Origin: Clostridia bacterium
GTDB lineage: Bacteria > Bacillota_A > Clostridia > Oscillospirales > Acutalibacteraceae
NCBI GenBank assembly: GCA_009930155.1
Contig: RZYX01000108.1
Span: forward strand, 1 to 5,674
Direction of reading: 5' to 3'
Length of the DNA stretch: 5,674 nucleotides
Below the pieces are notes generated by a model that worked only from the letters and a program-made list of their open reading frames with translations, was not told the origin of the DNA and did not search any database. Below, piece by piece: positions 1-5,674 of the stretch (the first letter of the stretch is position 1; each line of letters begins with the position of its first letter). A program made the translations under genes and the position numbers.

Positions 1-6
1 CCCCTG

Positions 7-69
7 TGGCACATTTTGAACCGAAATCACTGGCACTAATCACTCCGAAAACTGTGGCACAAATCGAAA
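7..69. repeat. Three copies of a TGGCAC...CGAAA repeat, possible insertion-sequence end
   Basis: TGGCAC occurs at 7-12, 31-36 and 55-60, an exact 24-bp spacing. Each copy is followed by CCGAAA (21-26, 45-50) or TCGAAA (64-69; the third copy is 5 bp shorter inside). The first and third copies share the longer core CTGTGGCACA (4-13, 52-61). Series of short direct repeats of this kind are typical of IS21-family ends, where they bind the transposase, so this may be the end of an element lying to the left of the window. No transposase (istA/istB) sequence is present here, and the direction in which the element would extend is not certain. The repeat itself is seen directly; its identity is inference. 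Confidence 0.5.
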
Positions 70-72
70 CGG

Positions 73-331
73 ATTAGCCAACTAAGCTACAAAAAAGCAG
101 GAACGTTTCCTAATCCGCAGAAAACCTGCATTTTATTAGCCACTTTTTACCAACTGGCCGTTTTTGTCTATCATATTATATTCATACATTCATTTTGGTG
201 TAATGTCTTACTCGTCAAGCGTTGGAGTGGAATTGGCTGGAAGGCTCTTTGGCAAAATTTGGTCGTAGCGTTTGCTTTGTGCTTTTTGCCAAAGAGTCTT
301 CCAGCGAAGGGCCGGTTGTGTGTTGGCTAAT
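73..331. repeat. Nested inverted-repeat region downstream of res, no gene
   Basis: This is the noncoding stretch that follows res. ATTAGCCAAC (73-82) is the perfect reverse complement of GTTGGCTAAT (322-331). A second copy of ATTAGCCA at 135-142 can pair with the same right arm (324-331), and AACTGGCC (152-159) pairs with GGCCGGTT (310-317) with one G-T pair. These outer pairs enclose the strong central hairpin at 236-305. A smaller hairpin is possible at 97-129 (GCAGG/CCTGC, with AGGAA/TTCCT inside at 99-111). The right arm begins on the last base of the res stop codon. The layout recalls a MITE or an integron attC site, but I see no target-site duplication and no canonical GTTRRRY core, so I leave it unclassified. 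Confidence 0.55.
236..305. repeat. 22-bp stem hairpin, 26-nt loop, 3' of res
   Basis: The left arm 236-257 and the right arm 284-305 are reverse complements at 21 of 22 positions; the exception (244 against 297) is a G-T pair, so in a plus-strand transcript the whole stem would be paired. The core of each arm is CTCTTTGGCAAAA or its complement. The loop is 258-283. It lies 26 bp past the res stop codon, so it may stabilise the 3' end of the operon mRNA or slow the polymerase. On the minus strand the stem is followed by CAATTCCACT, not a T-run, so it is not a classical rho-independent terminator. Confidence 0.75.
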
Positions 332-2868
332 CATTTCAGAATCTCTTTTATTTTTTCTTCCTCTTTTCCCTGCTCAATCAGATAACATTCAACTTTGTCA
401 TTAATCACATATTCTTCAAACGGAATCTGTGTTTGGTATGCCTTAATATTTTTATGTTGTTTCTGCTCTGTCATTATATCGAGAACTTTCTTTTTGTAGG
501 TTGTATCAATGTTTCCAAGAAGATGTTCTCCCTTGCTTTCAATGATGTAAACCAATTCCAAATGATTCTCTGCTGTCTTTTTTGCAGCAACAAAGTCAGG
601 TCTGATTTTATTTTGCTGCCAACCTTGTATTGAGTACCCTTTTCTGTTTACTTTATTTCTGAACCACCAAAGAATCTTTTCCTGTTTATCAAGTAAATCG
701 CCAACTTTCCTTTCAAGCGTGTTCATTGCTGTTACTTCAACATCTTCGAACAGATAATATTTGTAAGTGCTTGGAATTGGGCTTACTGTTATTACGTCCT
801 CTTTTGGAACTTTGTATCCGACTGTATCATCATCAGACACAGCAAGAACAAGATTTTGGGCTTTTAATTCTTCCAGAAATATTTCTTCTTCCTGTTTTGT
901 CTTCTCTTCCTGAAACTTTTTACATAGCTGAGAGACAATAAAACTGTAGTGTTCTTTAAGTTTTTCCTGTCCTATCTTTTCTTCAATTTGTGATAAATAT
1001 TTCGTTCCGATAATTCTTGCCAAAAATGGATTTTCTATTAATTCATTCAATCTGCGAGTTAAGTAATCAATATTAATTTCTGCTTTTCCGTTTGTTTGGC
1101 TTTGTTCTTCAACAAATGATGCTTTACTCGAATCATCAAGGGTAATAGCAAATGCTTTTCGTTCTTTTGTTTCGTTGCTTAACGATTTATCAAGTTTTGA
1201 TAGAAATTCTTCATTCAATTCCAATTTTGTAAAATCAACTTTCGGTTTTATGTCGCTTTCGTAATTAAATCTTCGTTTTGAACCGCTTTTGTCCACCATT
1301 AACCAAACTGGTAAATAAAATGAATTCTGAAATTTCTCGCTGAACTCCTTTTTTATCTTTACTGTTTTTGTGGCGTTTATCGCTTCATTATCACGGAATT
1401 TTAATTTTGTAACCAAGTCTTCAAGTCCTTCATTTTTAAAACCGGTTGAAACCCTTTCTAAAATTTCTCGTGTATCGCCTTTTGTGTAATAAACATAACT
1501 CTCATCAAGTTCTTTAACGCCTGATTTTCTGGCAAATGGTTGTCGCAAAATTCTGCCGACTAATTGGGTAACTCCTGTATTTGAATTTACATTCGGAATA
1601 ATTCCCAGAATGTAAGCAAAAGAAAAATCCCAACCTTCACGCAAAGCTTCTTTTGTAATAATAAAGCGAACAGGACAATCCTGTGAAAACAAGTTTACAT
1701 CTTCAATATCATTTTGAGAACTTGTTTTAATTGCAATTTCATCGGGATTTACCTGAAGACTTTCCAGAAATTCTTTTACATCAAGACTATGTACTCTGTC
1801 ATGCTTTCCCCTTTGGTCTTTGCCTGTTGCTTCTACTTGTAACAAAGCAGTTGGACGAATATAAACTCCTGTATCTTTATGGTATTGCTTTGCCGTTTCT
1901 TCTAATGTTGAGCGATGTTCTTTTATTTCCTTTATCATCGCTTTCCAGTCGTTTTCCTGTTTGCTGATGGGTGGTAGAATGTGCATGTCGAGTTTTACCA
2001 TTTCCTCCTCTTTAAGCTCAAGCCCTGTAATGGTTACCAAAACATTCATATCGGCTTTAGGGGTAGCCGAAAAACCAAGAACAAATTCAGGATTTAAACT
2101 ATCAATCGTTTTTCGGGCATTTTCAGAAAATACTTTGTGAATTTCGTCAATAATTATGAATGGTTTTGAAATGCGGATTGCGTTTCCAAGACTTGTCATT
2201 ATCAAAGGTTGCTCTGTGCCAAGTGGTGAAATAAAATCAAGATTTGGAACTTGCTTTAATAACTGCTCATGTAAGTCGTAACGATTATCGGCAGGAAAAA
2301 AACTGTCATAGCCGCCACTGTCCTGAAAAACTTTTAATGCTTCTTTTCCGTTGGTGCGGCTTATTGACTGAATCATAACGAAAAGGACAACCAAATTTTC
2401 TTCAATATCATTGGTTGTTAGTCGTTGCCCTTTTTCCAATATAATTGTTCTGTTTCCGCTACATTGATCTAATAACTGGCGTAACGGATTTCCTTTGTCC
2501 CTGATTTTTTGAACAGTCTGGCTGTAAATGGTTTCGCTCGGCACAATCCAAACCACAAGCCCTGTGCGTTTTTGAGCAAAAAGGTTTTGATATTCACGAA
2601 TTGACTCAACGGCAAGCAAGGTTTTTCCGCCACCTGTCGGGACTTTAATAACCATTCGGGGATAACTATTTCCCAGCCCGTTTGTACAACGGTCTTTATA
2701 TTCCATACTGCTTGTTTGAAAAGTTGTTTGCACCCAATTCAAAGTATGACGCATATTTTCAGGCAATGCCTGTTTCGCAATGTCAAACGAGGTTTTGGTA
2801 TCACGGGCAGCTTGCAAAAACTGCTTGAGTGCGTTTACAACTTTTATCTGATATTTCTTTAAATACAT
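331..2868 (-). CDS. res: Type III restriction enzyme Res subunit (helicase-nuclease)
   Basis: Res is the ATP-dependent motor and nuclease of a type III R-M complex; it acts with Mod to cut DNA with unmethylated sites. The 845-residue product has a superfamily 2 helicase core: Walker A VPTGGGKT (76-83), motif II DEIH (241-244), motif III SATP (267-270), motif V ALREGWD (408-414) and motif VI QLVGRILRQP (435-444). A PD-(D/E)xK nuclease follows near the C-terminus: RPDF (756-759) then ESK (777-779). All catalytic residues are present, so the enzyme looks active. It is shorter than EcoP15I Res (about 970 residues), mostly in the region between helicase and nuclease. The start MYLKKYQ is chosen because family members begin just before a Q-motif-like YQ; the preceding bases are A-rich with no Shine-Dalgarno. 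It follows dinD by 28 bp of repeat-rich sequence, probably in one operon. The stop is TGA. Confidence 0.95.
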   Translation of the reverse strand: MYLKKYQIKVVNALKQFLQAARDTKTSFDIAKQALPENMRHTLNWVQTTFQTSSMEYKDRCTNGLGNSYPRMVIKVPTGGGKTLLAVESIREYQNLFAQKRTGLVVWIVPSETIYSQTVQKIRDKGNPLRQLLDQCSGNRTIILEKGQRLTTNDIEENLVVLFVMIQSISRTNGKEALKVFQDSGGYDSFFPADNRYDLHEQLLKQVPNLDFISPLGTEQPLIMTSLGNAIRISKPFIIIDEIHKVFSENARKTIDSLNPEFVLGFSATPKADMNVLVTITGLELKEEEMVKLDMHILPPISKQENDWKAMIKEIKEHRSTLEETAKQYHKDTGVYIRPTALLQVEATGKDQRGKHDRVHSLDVKEFLESLQVNPDEIAIKTSSQNDIEDVNLFSQDCPVRFIITKEALREGWDFSFAYILGIIPNVNSNTGVTQLVGRILRQPFARKSGVKELDESYVYYTKGDTREILERVSTGFKNEGLEDLVTKLKFRDNEAINATKTVKIKKEFSEKFQNSFYLPVWLMVDKSGSKRRFNYESDIKPKVDFTKLELNEEFLSKLDKSLSNETKERKAFAITLDDSSKASFVEEQSQTNGKAEINIDYLTRRLNELIENPFLARIIGTKYLSQIEEKIGQEKLKEHYSFIVSQLCKKFQEEKTKQEEEIFLEELKAQNLVLAVSDDDTVGYKVPKEDVITVSPIPSTYKYYLFEDVEVTAMNTLERKVGDLLDKQEKILWWFRNKVNRKGYSIQGWQQNKIRPDFVAAKKTAENHLELVYIIESKGEHLLGNIDTTYKKKVLDIMTEQKQHKNIKAYQTQIPFEEYVINDKVECYLIEQGKEEEKIKEILK

Positions 2869-2880
2869 AATTTAGTTTTC

Positions 2881-2912
2881 TTAGTTGGTTAGTCGTTTAG
2901 TCTGTTAGTTTT
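2881..2912. repeat. Four tandem 8-bp TTAGTYKK units at dinD-res junction
   Basis: On the plus strand four consecutive octamers read TTAGTTGG, TTAGTCGT, TTAGTCTG and TTAGTTTT. The TTA at 2897-2899 is the dinD stop codon (TAA on the minus strand), and the last unit and a half encode the end of DinD (LTD). The same unit, in the same orientation, occurs after the four-helix-bundle gene at 3746-3769. Confidence 0.8.
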
Positions 2913-3742
2913 TCTGGTTTCTTACTAACCTGTTTTTCTTCGCTTTTTACCCTGCGTTCCAGTTTTTTAATATCCTCTTCAGGGGGTAATTCTTCGGGAA
3001 CAATTCCCCTGTCAATTAAAAGTTTCCTTACACCCTTATTATTTTTAATATGCTCTGCTGAAATAGAGCCCTCAGTATTTAATCCTTTTTCTCTGCTATT
3101 GAAAATAGTAATCTCAGTAGCAAAATCTTTTGCTTTAATTGTGATTGTTGGTAAAAAATCTGCCAATGCTCTTTCTTTAAGAACGCCCAATTTGTTTTTC
3201 ATTTGTTGGGTTGTTTTTCCGCCAAATAAAGCAGCATCGCCCTTGCTCCTGATAATGCCGAAGTTTTTATCGCTTCCTGTTTGTTCGTAAATTATTGAAG
3301 ATAATTCCTTTTCCGAAAGGCTAAGTTTTTCTCTTGCCTGTAAACGCTCCCAATCATTAATACGCTGCTCAATTATTTCGTATTTTCGTGTTTGAACGGC
3401 AAAATAATTTTGAGCAAAAGCAATAGGTTCTTTCTTTGGGTCGCCATTTTGAGCAATAAGATAGCAGGCATAGCGGGTAAGCATCATGTCATCAATTTCC
3501 TTACTCGCACCTTTGGGCATATTTATCGTTTTGTTGACATCAACAAAATGATCAGAAATAAGATTGCCACTGGCTTCGCAAGTAGTTTTTGCTTTTACAA
3601 TAACGTTGAAAAAATTCCGCCATTCTGTGTAACCCAATAAATGCTGTATATCTCGTGCAAACCAGAATTCAATACCATTATCGGTAGTATTGGAATGATC
3701 CTGAAAATTATCTGTTAAAGATTTTACAAGCTCTTTTTTCAT
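2897..3742 (-). CDS. dinD: DinD-like protein (Bro-N domain, DNA-damage-inducible protein D family)
   Basis: The 281-residue product matches the DinD family in length (E. coli DinD is about 274) and layout. A Bro-N-type DNA-binding domain covers roughly 24-125, with FWFARDIQHLLGYTEWRNF (26-44) and the LTRYACYLIAQNGDP stretch (88-102). The middle (130-215) is charged and probably helical. The tail has the DinD signature HIKNNKGVRKLL (231-242), RGIVPEELPPEEDIKKLERR (245-264) and a lysine-rich end. In E. coli DinD is an SOS gene product that inhibits RecA on DNA; whether this copy does the same is unknown. Its ATG lies 3 bp after the stop of the four-helix-bundle gene (TAA-ACC-ATG), so translation may be coupled. 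I saw no E. coli-type LexA operator ahead of it. DinD-like genes also occur inside other bacterial R-M loci. The last residues LTD and the stop come from the 8-bp repeat. Confidence 0.88.
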   Translation of the reverse strand: MKKELVKSLTDNFQDHSNTTDNGIEFWFARDIQHLLGYTEWRNFFNVIVKAKTTCEASGNLISDHFVDVNKTINMPKGASKEIDDMMLTRYACYLIAQNGDPKKEPIAFAQNYFAVQTRKYEIIEQRINDWERLQAREKLSLSEKELSSIIYEQTGSDKNFGIIRSKGDAALFGGKTTQQMKNKLGVLKERALADFLPTITIKAKDFATEITIFNSREKGLNTEGSISAEHIKNNKGVRKLLIDRGIVPEELPPEEDIKKLERRVKSEEKQVSKKPEKLTD

Positions 3743-3745
3743 GGT

Positions 3746-3769
3746 TTAGTCGGTTAGTCGGTTAATTTT
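3746..3769. repeat. 8-bp TTAGTCGG repeat after four-helix-bundle gene
   Basis: Two perfect TTAGTCGG units (3746-3753, 3754-3761) are followed by a decayed one (TTAATTTT, 3762-3769), and a further GTTAGTCG lies at 3779-3786. The first TTA is the stop codon of the four-helix-bundle gene, and the units encode its terminal NRLTD. GTTTAGTCG (3744-3752) is the inverse complement of CGACTAAAC in the array on the other side of that gene. Confidence 0.8.
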
Positions 3770-4135
3770 TATGGTTTTGTTAGTCGAGGGTTTGAGAGAT
3801 TTGATAAAGCCGGAGATTAGTTTTTGAACTTCATCGCTTTTGCAAATTAATTCCTCTTTTGTTTTTTTATTAATATAGCTTAATCTTTCTGACAAATAAA
3901 CCATTGATTTTACTTCACTGCACGAACTGAATGAGATGTATAAAAATCTGGAAAAATCGGCATCAGTTTTTCTGTCAAATCCTTCTGCAATATTATTGGA
4001 TATTGAAACAACCGCTCTGCAAATCTGATCACGAAATCCAAAATCTTTAGAATCTTTAAAAAGTGAATAAATTTCGACTGCTAAATCTTGTGCTCTTTGC
4101 CAGGCTATTATTTCTTCAAACTTATTAATTTTCAT
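3746..4135 (-). CDS. Four-helix-bundle protein, 23S rRNA intervening-sequence (S23/IVP) family
   Basis: The 129-residue product has the family pattern: a first helix with FEEIIAWQRAQDLAVEIY (6-23), then RDQICRAVVSISNNIAEGFD (35-54) containing the hallmark RA..SI.NNIAEG, then FSRFLYISFSSCSEVKSMVY (61-80), and a last helix around 90-115. Members are encoded in intervening sequences of some bacterial 23S rRNA genes and resemble Avd of diversity-generating retroelements; they form small multimers and may bind nucleic acid, but the role of copies outside rRNA is unknown. I start at the ATG at 4133-4135 because the sequence from MKINKFEEI on is family-like. An upstream in-frame ATG at 4175-4177 would add 14 residues that are only translated repeat. 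The gene ends within an 8-bp repeat, 3 bp before dinD, and lies between inverted repeat arms. No retroelement or rRNA is near it in this window. Confidence 0.9.
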   Translation of the reverse strand: MKINKFEEIIAWQRAQDLAVEIYSLFKDSKDFGFRDQICRAVVSISNNIAEGFDRKTDADFSRFLYISFSSCSEVKSMVYLSERLSYINKKTKEELICKSDEVQKLISGFIKSLKPSTNKTIKINRLTD

Positions 4136-4150
4136 ATTCTTATCATTTTT

Positions 4151-4290
4151 AACTAAACGACTATATCGACTAAACAACTATATCGACTAAACAACTATAA
4201 CGACTAAACAACTATATTGACTAAACAACTATATTGACTAAATTGACTATAACGACTAAACAAACTATCTCCGACTAAAAAGACTATATG
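4151..4290. repeat. Tandem array of ~8 units of 17 bp between mod and four-helix-bundle gene
   Basis: The plus-strand unit is GACTAAACAACTATATC. Five consecutive units are exactly 17 bp (4151-4167, 4168-4184, 4185-4201, 4202-4218, 4219-4235), the first starting AA instead of GA. Then come an 18-bp unit (4236-4253) and two 19-bp units (4254-4272, 4273-4291) that are more diverged. The right end overlaps the 3' end of mod and includes its stop. The left end stops 15 bp before the ATG of the four-helix-bundle gene. Divergence grows towards mod, suggesting the newest copies are on the left. CGACTAAAC here is in the opposite orientation to the related octamers at 3746 and 2881. Confidence 0.9.
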
Positions 4291-5674
4291 GAATTCCAAC
4301 GTATTCAATCTGATTGTCGGTTAAATAATCCTCATCCAAAAAGCATGACGGTGCATAAACAATCCGTTTTTTACCCGGTTGCTGTTCTTTAATTTTTTCG
4401 GCAAGAGTAAAGTTGAGAGCAAGTCGGGTAAGCGTTTCGTAATCTTGTTTGTAAACCAAATAAATGGCTTGTTTGCCATATTCGCCAACGTAAAAATCCG
4501 CTTCGTTTATTTTGTCTTCTGCTTCAAGGTTTTCGCCTGTGCATAGGTAATACACATATTTTGCAAACTGCTGGTAGGTTGGTAATTGCCCTGCAAGCAT
4601 GGTTTCTGCATCAAGCGGAATACCGAGGCGATAATATTTGAAACCCGAATCATAAGCATACTTGTCAATGGCTCGTTTTACTCTTTCTCTCGTTATGTCT
4701 TTGCAAATGTTTTTGTCAGGTTCGGCTTCAGTTTTTTCGGGCATTTGCACCATTATACATTTGCGGTTTCCGCCATCTTCTTTGTTGAGTTCCATTACTG
4801 CGTGCATGGTGGTACCGGAGCCAGCAAATGAATCAAGGACAATTGAACTATTGTCAGTAGCAAGTTGTAATATTAATTTAAGTAATGTTGTAGGTTTAGG
4901 TGTATCAAAAAGTTTTTTCTCTCCCAATATTGAAGTCAATTCTTTATTTGCAGCGTCATTATGTCCAGCATACTCGAAATCCCACCATGTATTTGGCACA
5001 ACTCCTTGCTGCACTTCCGACAGATATCTTTTTAATTGAGGAGCTCCTTTCCCATCTTTACCGAAAAATATTCGATTCTCTTTTAACCATTGTTCAATTG
5101 TTTCTTTGCTACCTCTCCAACTACTTCCTTTTGGTGGAGTAAAAACGTCTCCGGTATTTGGATTAGTAATAGGGAAAATGCTATTTGCCGAATAGGTTTT
5201 TACCAATAAATTATCTGAGCGCCAAAGTCCTTTACCATCACCATCATCGTTTTTGTAGAGTTTATCCTGTTTTTCTGTTCTTGGAAATAAGTTACGACTA
5301 AACTTATTAGTTTTTTGATACATAATAACAAAGTCATGCATAGCGGCAACACCTGTAACATCATTTGATGCAGCATATTTTTTCTGCCACATTATATTGG
5401 CAACGAAATTTTCTTCACCAAATATTTCATCTAATATTAATCTTAAACGGTGCTGTTCGTTATCATCCATAGAAATAAAAATTACACCATCTTCACTCAA
5501 TAAATCTCTCAGTAATTTAAAACGTGGACTAATCATACAAAGCCATTTATCATGCCTTGTTAAATCATCTATTCCTACCTGCTTCCCAATCCAATCATTA
5601 ATTAAAGGACTATTCACTTTGTCATTATAAACCCATCCTTCATTACCAGTATTATATGGCGGGTCAATGTAAAT
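4265..5674 (-). CDS. mod: Type III R-M modification subunit Mod (beta-class N6-adenine methyltransferase), 5' end outside window
   Basis: Mod binds the recognition site, transfers methyl from S-adenosylmethionine to adenine N6, and directs Res. The visible 469 residues run open through the right edge. They begin IYIDPPYNTGNE, with catalytic motif IV DPPY at visible residues 4-7, followed by FISMDDNE (66-73), a middle region probably containing the target-recognition domain (about 110-225), FDTPKPT (256-262) and cofactor motif I FAGSG (283-287). DPPY before FxGxG is the beta-class order. A GTG at 5615-5617 could be mistaken for a start, but the catalytic motif lies upstream of it in the same frame, so it is internal. 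By comparison with EcoP15I Mod, roughly 120 residues are missing. The protein ends IPYSLFSRR, where YSLFSRR is encoded by sequence resembling the adjacent repeat array; relatives normally end with a similar short tail after the VGIPY-like stretch. The stop is TAG. No disruption is visible. Confidence 0.93.
   Translation of the reverse strand: MYIDPPYNTGNEGWVYNDKVNSPLINDWIGKQVGIDDLTRHDKWLCMISPRFKLLRDLLSEDGVIFISMDDNEQHRLRLILDEIFGEENFVANIMWQKKYAASNDVTGVAAMHDFVIMYQKTNKFSRNLFPRTEKQDKLYKNDDGDGKGLWRSDNLLVKTYSANSIFPITNPNTGDVFTPPKGSSWRGSKETIEQWLKENRIFFGKDGKGAPQLKRYLSEVQQGVVPNTWWDFEYAGHNDAANKELTSILGEKKLFDTPKPTTLLKLILQLATDNSSIVLDSFAGSGTTMHAVMELNKEDGGNRKCIMVQMPEKTEAEPDKNICKDITRERVKRAIDKYAYDSGFKYYRLGIPLDAETMLAGQLPTYQQFAKYVYYLCTGENLEAEDKINEADFYVGEYGKQAIYLVYKQDYETLTRLALNFTLAEKIKEQQPGKKRIVYAPSCFLDEDYLTDNQIEYVGIPYSLFSRR

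Noticed and set aside
236..305. Rho-independent terminator for the operon
   Set aside because: The stem is strong but is not followed by a T-run on the minus strand, and the 26-nt loop is too long for a typical terminator.
73..331. Canonical integron attC site
   Set aside because: The boxes AGCCAAC and GTTGGCT do not fit RYYYAAC/GTTRRRY, the element is longer than usual attC sites, and no integrase gene is visible.
222..404. Small plus-strand open frame over the hairpin and the end of res
   Set aside because: It runs through the 236-305 palindrome and then antisense over the res 3' end; it has no recognisable domain and no convincing start context.
3746..4135. Avd of a diversity-generating retroelement
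   Set aside because: The fold family is related, but there is no reverse transcriptase, template repeat or variable repeat in the window.
4136..4177. Longer N-terminus for the four-helix-bundle protein from the ATG at 4175-4177
   Set aside because: The extra 14 residues are translated from repeat sequence, whereas the family-like protein begins at MKINKF.
4151..4290. CRISPR array
   Set aside because: The units are head-to-tail 17-bp repeats without unique spacers, and no cas genes are present.
4136..4290. Bacteroides-type promoter within the repeat array
   Set aside because: TATAGTTG in the minus-strand units resembles the TAnnTTTG -7 element with one mismatch, but it recurs in several units and I could not place a matching upstream TTTG element with confidence.
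4662..5039. Plus-strand open frames antisense to mod, the longest 125 codons
   Set aside because: They mirror conserved Mod coding sequence, including the FAGSG region, and show no family resemblance of their own.

Overview
The window is AT-rich and carries one minus-strand gene cluster, read from right to left. It is a type III restriction-modification (R-M) locus whose mod and res genes are separated by two extra genes. Order in the direction of transcription: mod (cut by the right edge of the window), a four-helix-bundle protein of the 23S rRNA intervening-sequence family, a DinD-like protein, and res. The host is probably a member of the Bacteroidota. Reasons: low GC, start codons preceded by A/T-rich sequence rather than a clear Shine-Dalgarno motif, an S23/IVP-type four-helix-bundle gene with the TTAGTCG-like repeats I associate with that phylum, and the protein sequences themselves. 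This is an inference; there is no rRNA or marker gene to prove it.

Layout. Bases 1-330 hold no gene I can support. They contain three copies of a TGGCAC...CGAAA repeat at 24-bp spacing (7-69), possibly an insertion-sequence end, then a nested inverted-repeat structure (73-331) with a very strong 22-bp hairpin at its core (236-305). The outer arm of that structure touches the res stop codon. res (331-2868) encodes a full-length helicase-nuclease with all expected motifs. dinD (2897-3742) and the four-helix-bundle gene (3746-4135) are complete. mod (4265 to beyond 5674) retains the DPPY catalytic motif, the target-recognition region and the FAGSG cofactor motif, but its first ~120 residues lie outside the window.

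How it works together. Mod should methylate adenine in a short asymmetric site and recruit Res for ATP-dependent cleavage of unmethylated DNA. Both enzymes look intact, so the system is probably functional. DinD-type proteins are known from the SOS regulon and, in E. coli, for inhibiting RecA; the four-helix-bundle protein has no established function outside rRNA intervening sequences and the related Avd proteins of diversity-generating retroelements.

The most unusual feature is a single family of short repeats (core TTAGTCG / CGACTAA) at every gene junction: a ~140-bp array of 17-bp units after mod, 8-bp units after the four-helix-bundle gene, and 8-bp units after dinD. The repeats provide or contain the stop codons of all three upstream genes. 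The array before the four-helix-bundle gene is in the opposite orientation to the repeats after it, so that gene sits between inverted arms, like an rRNA intervening sequence.
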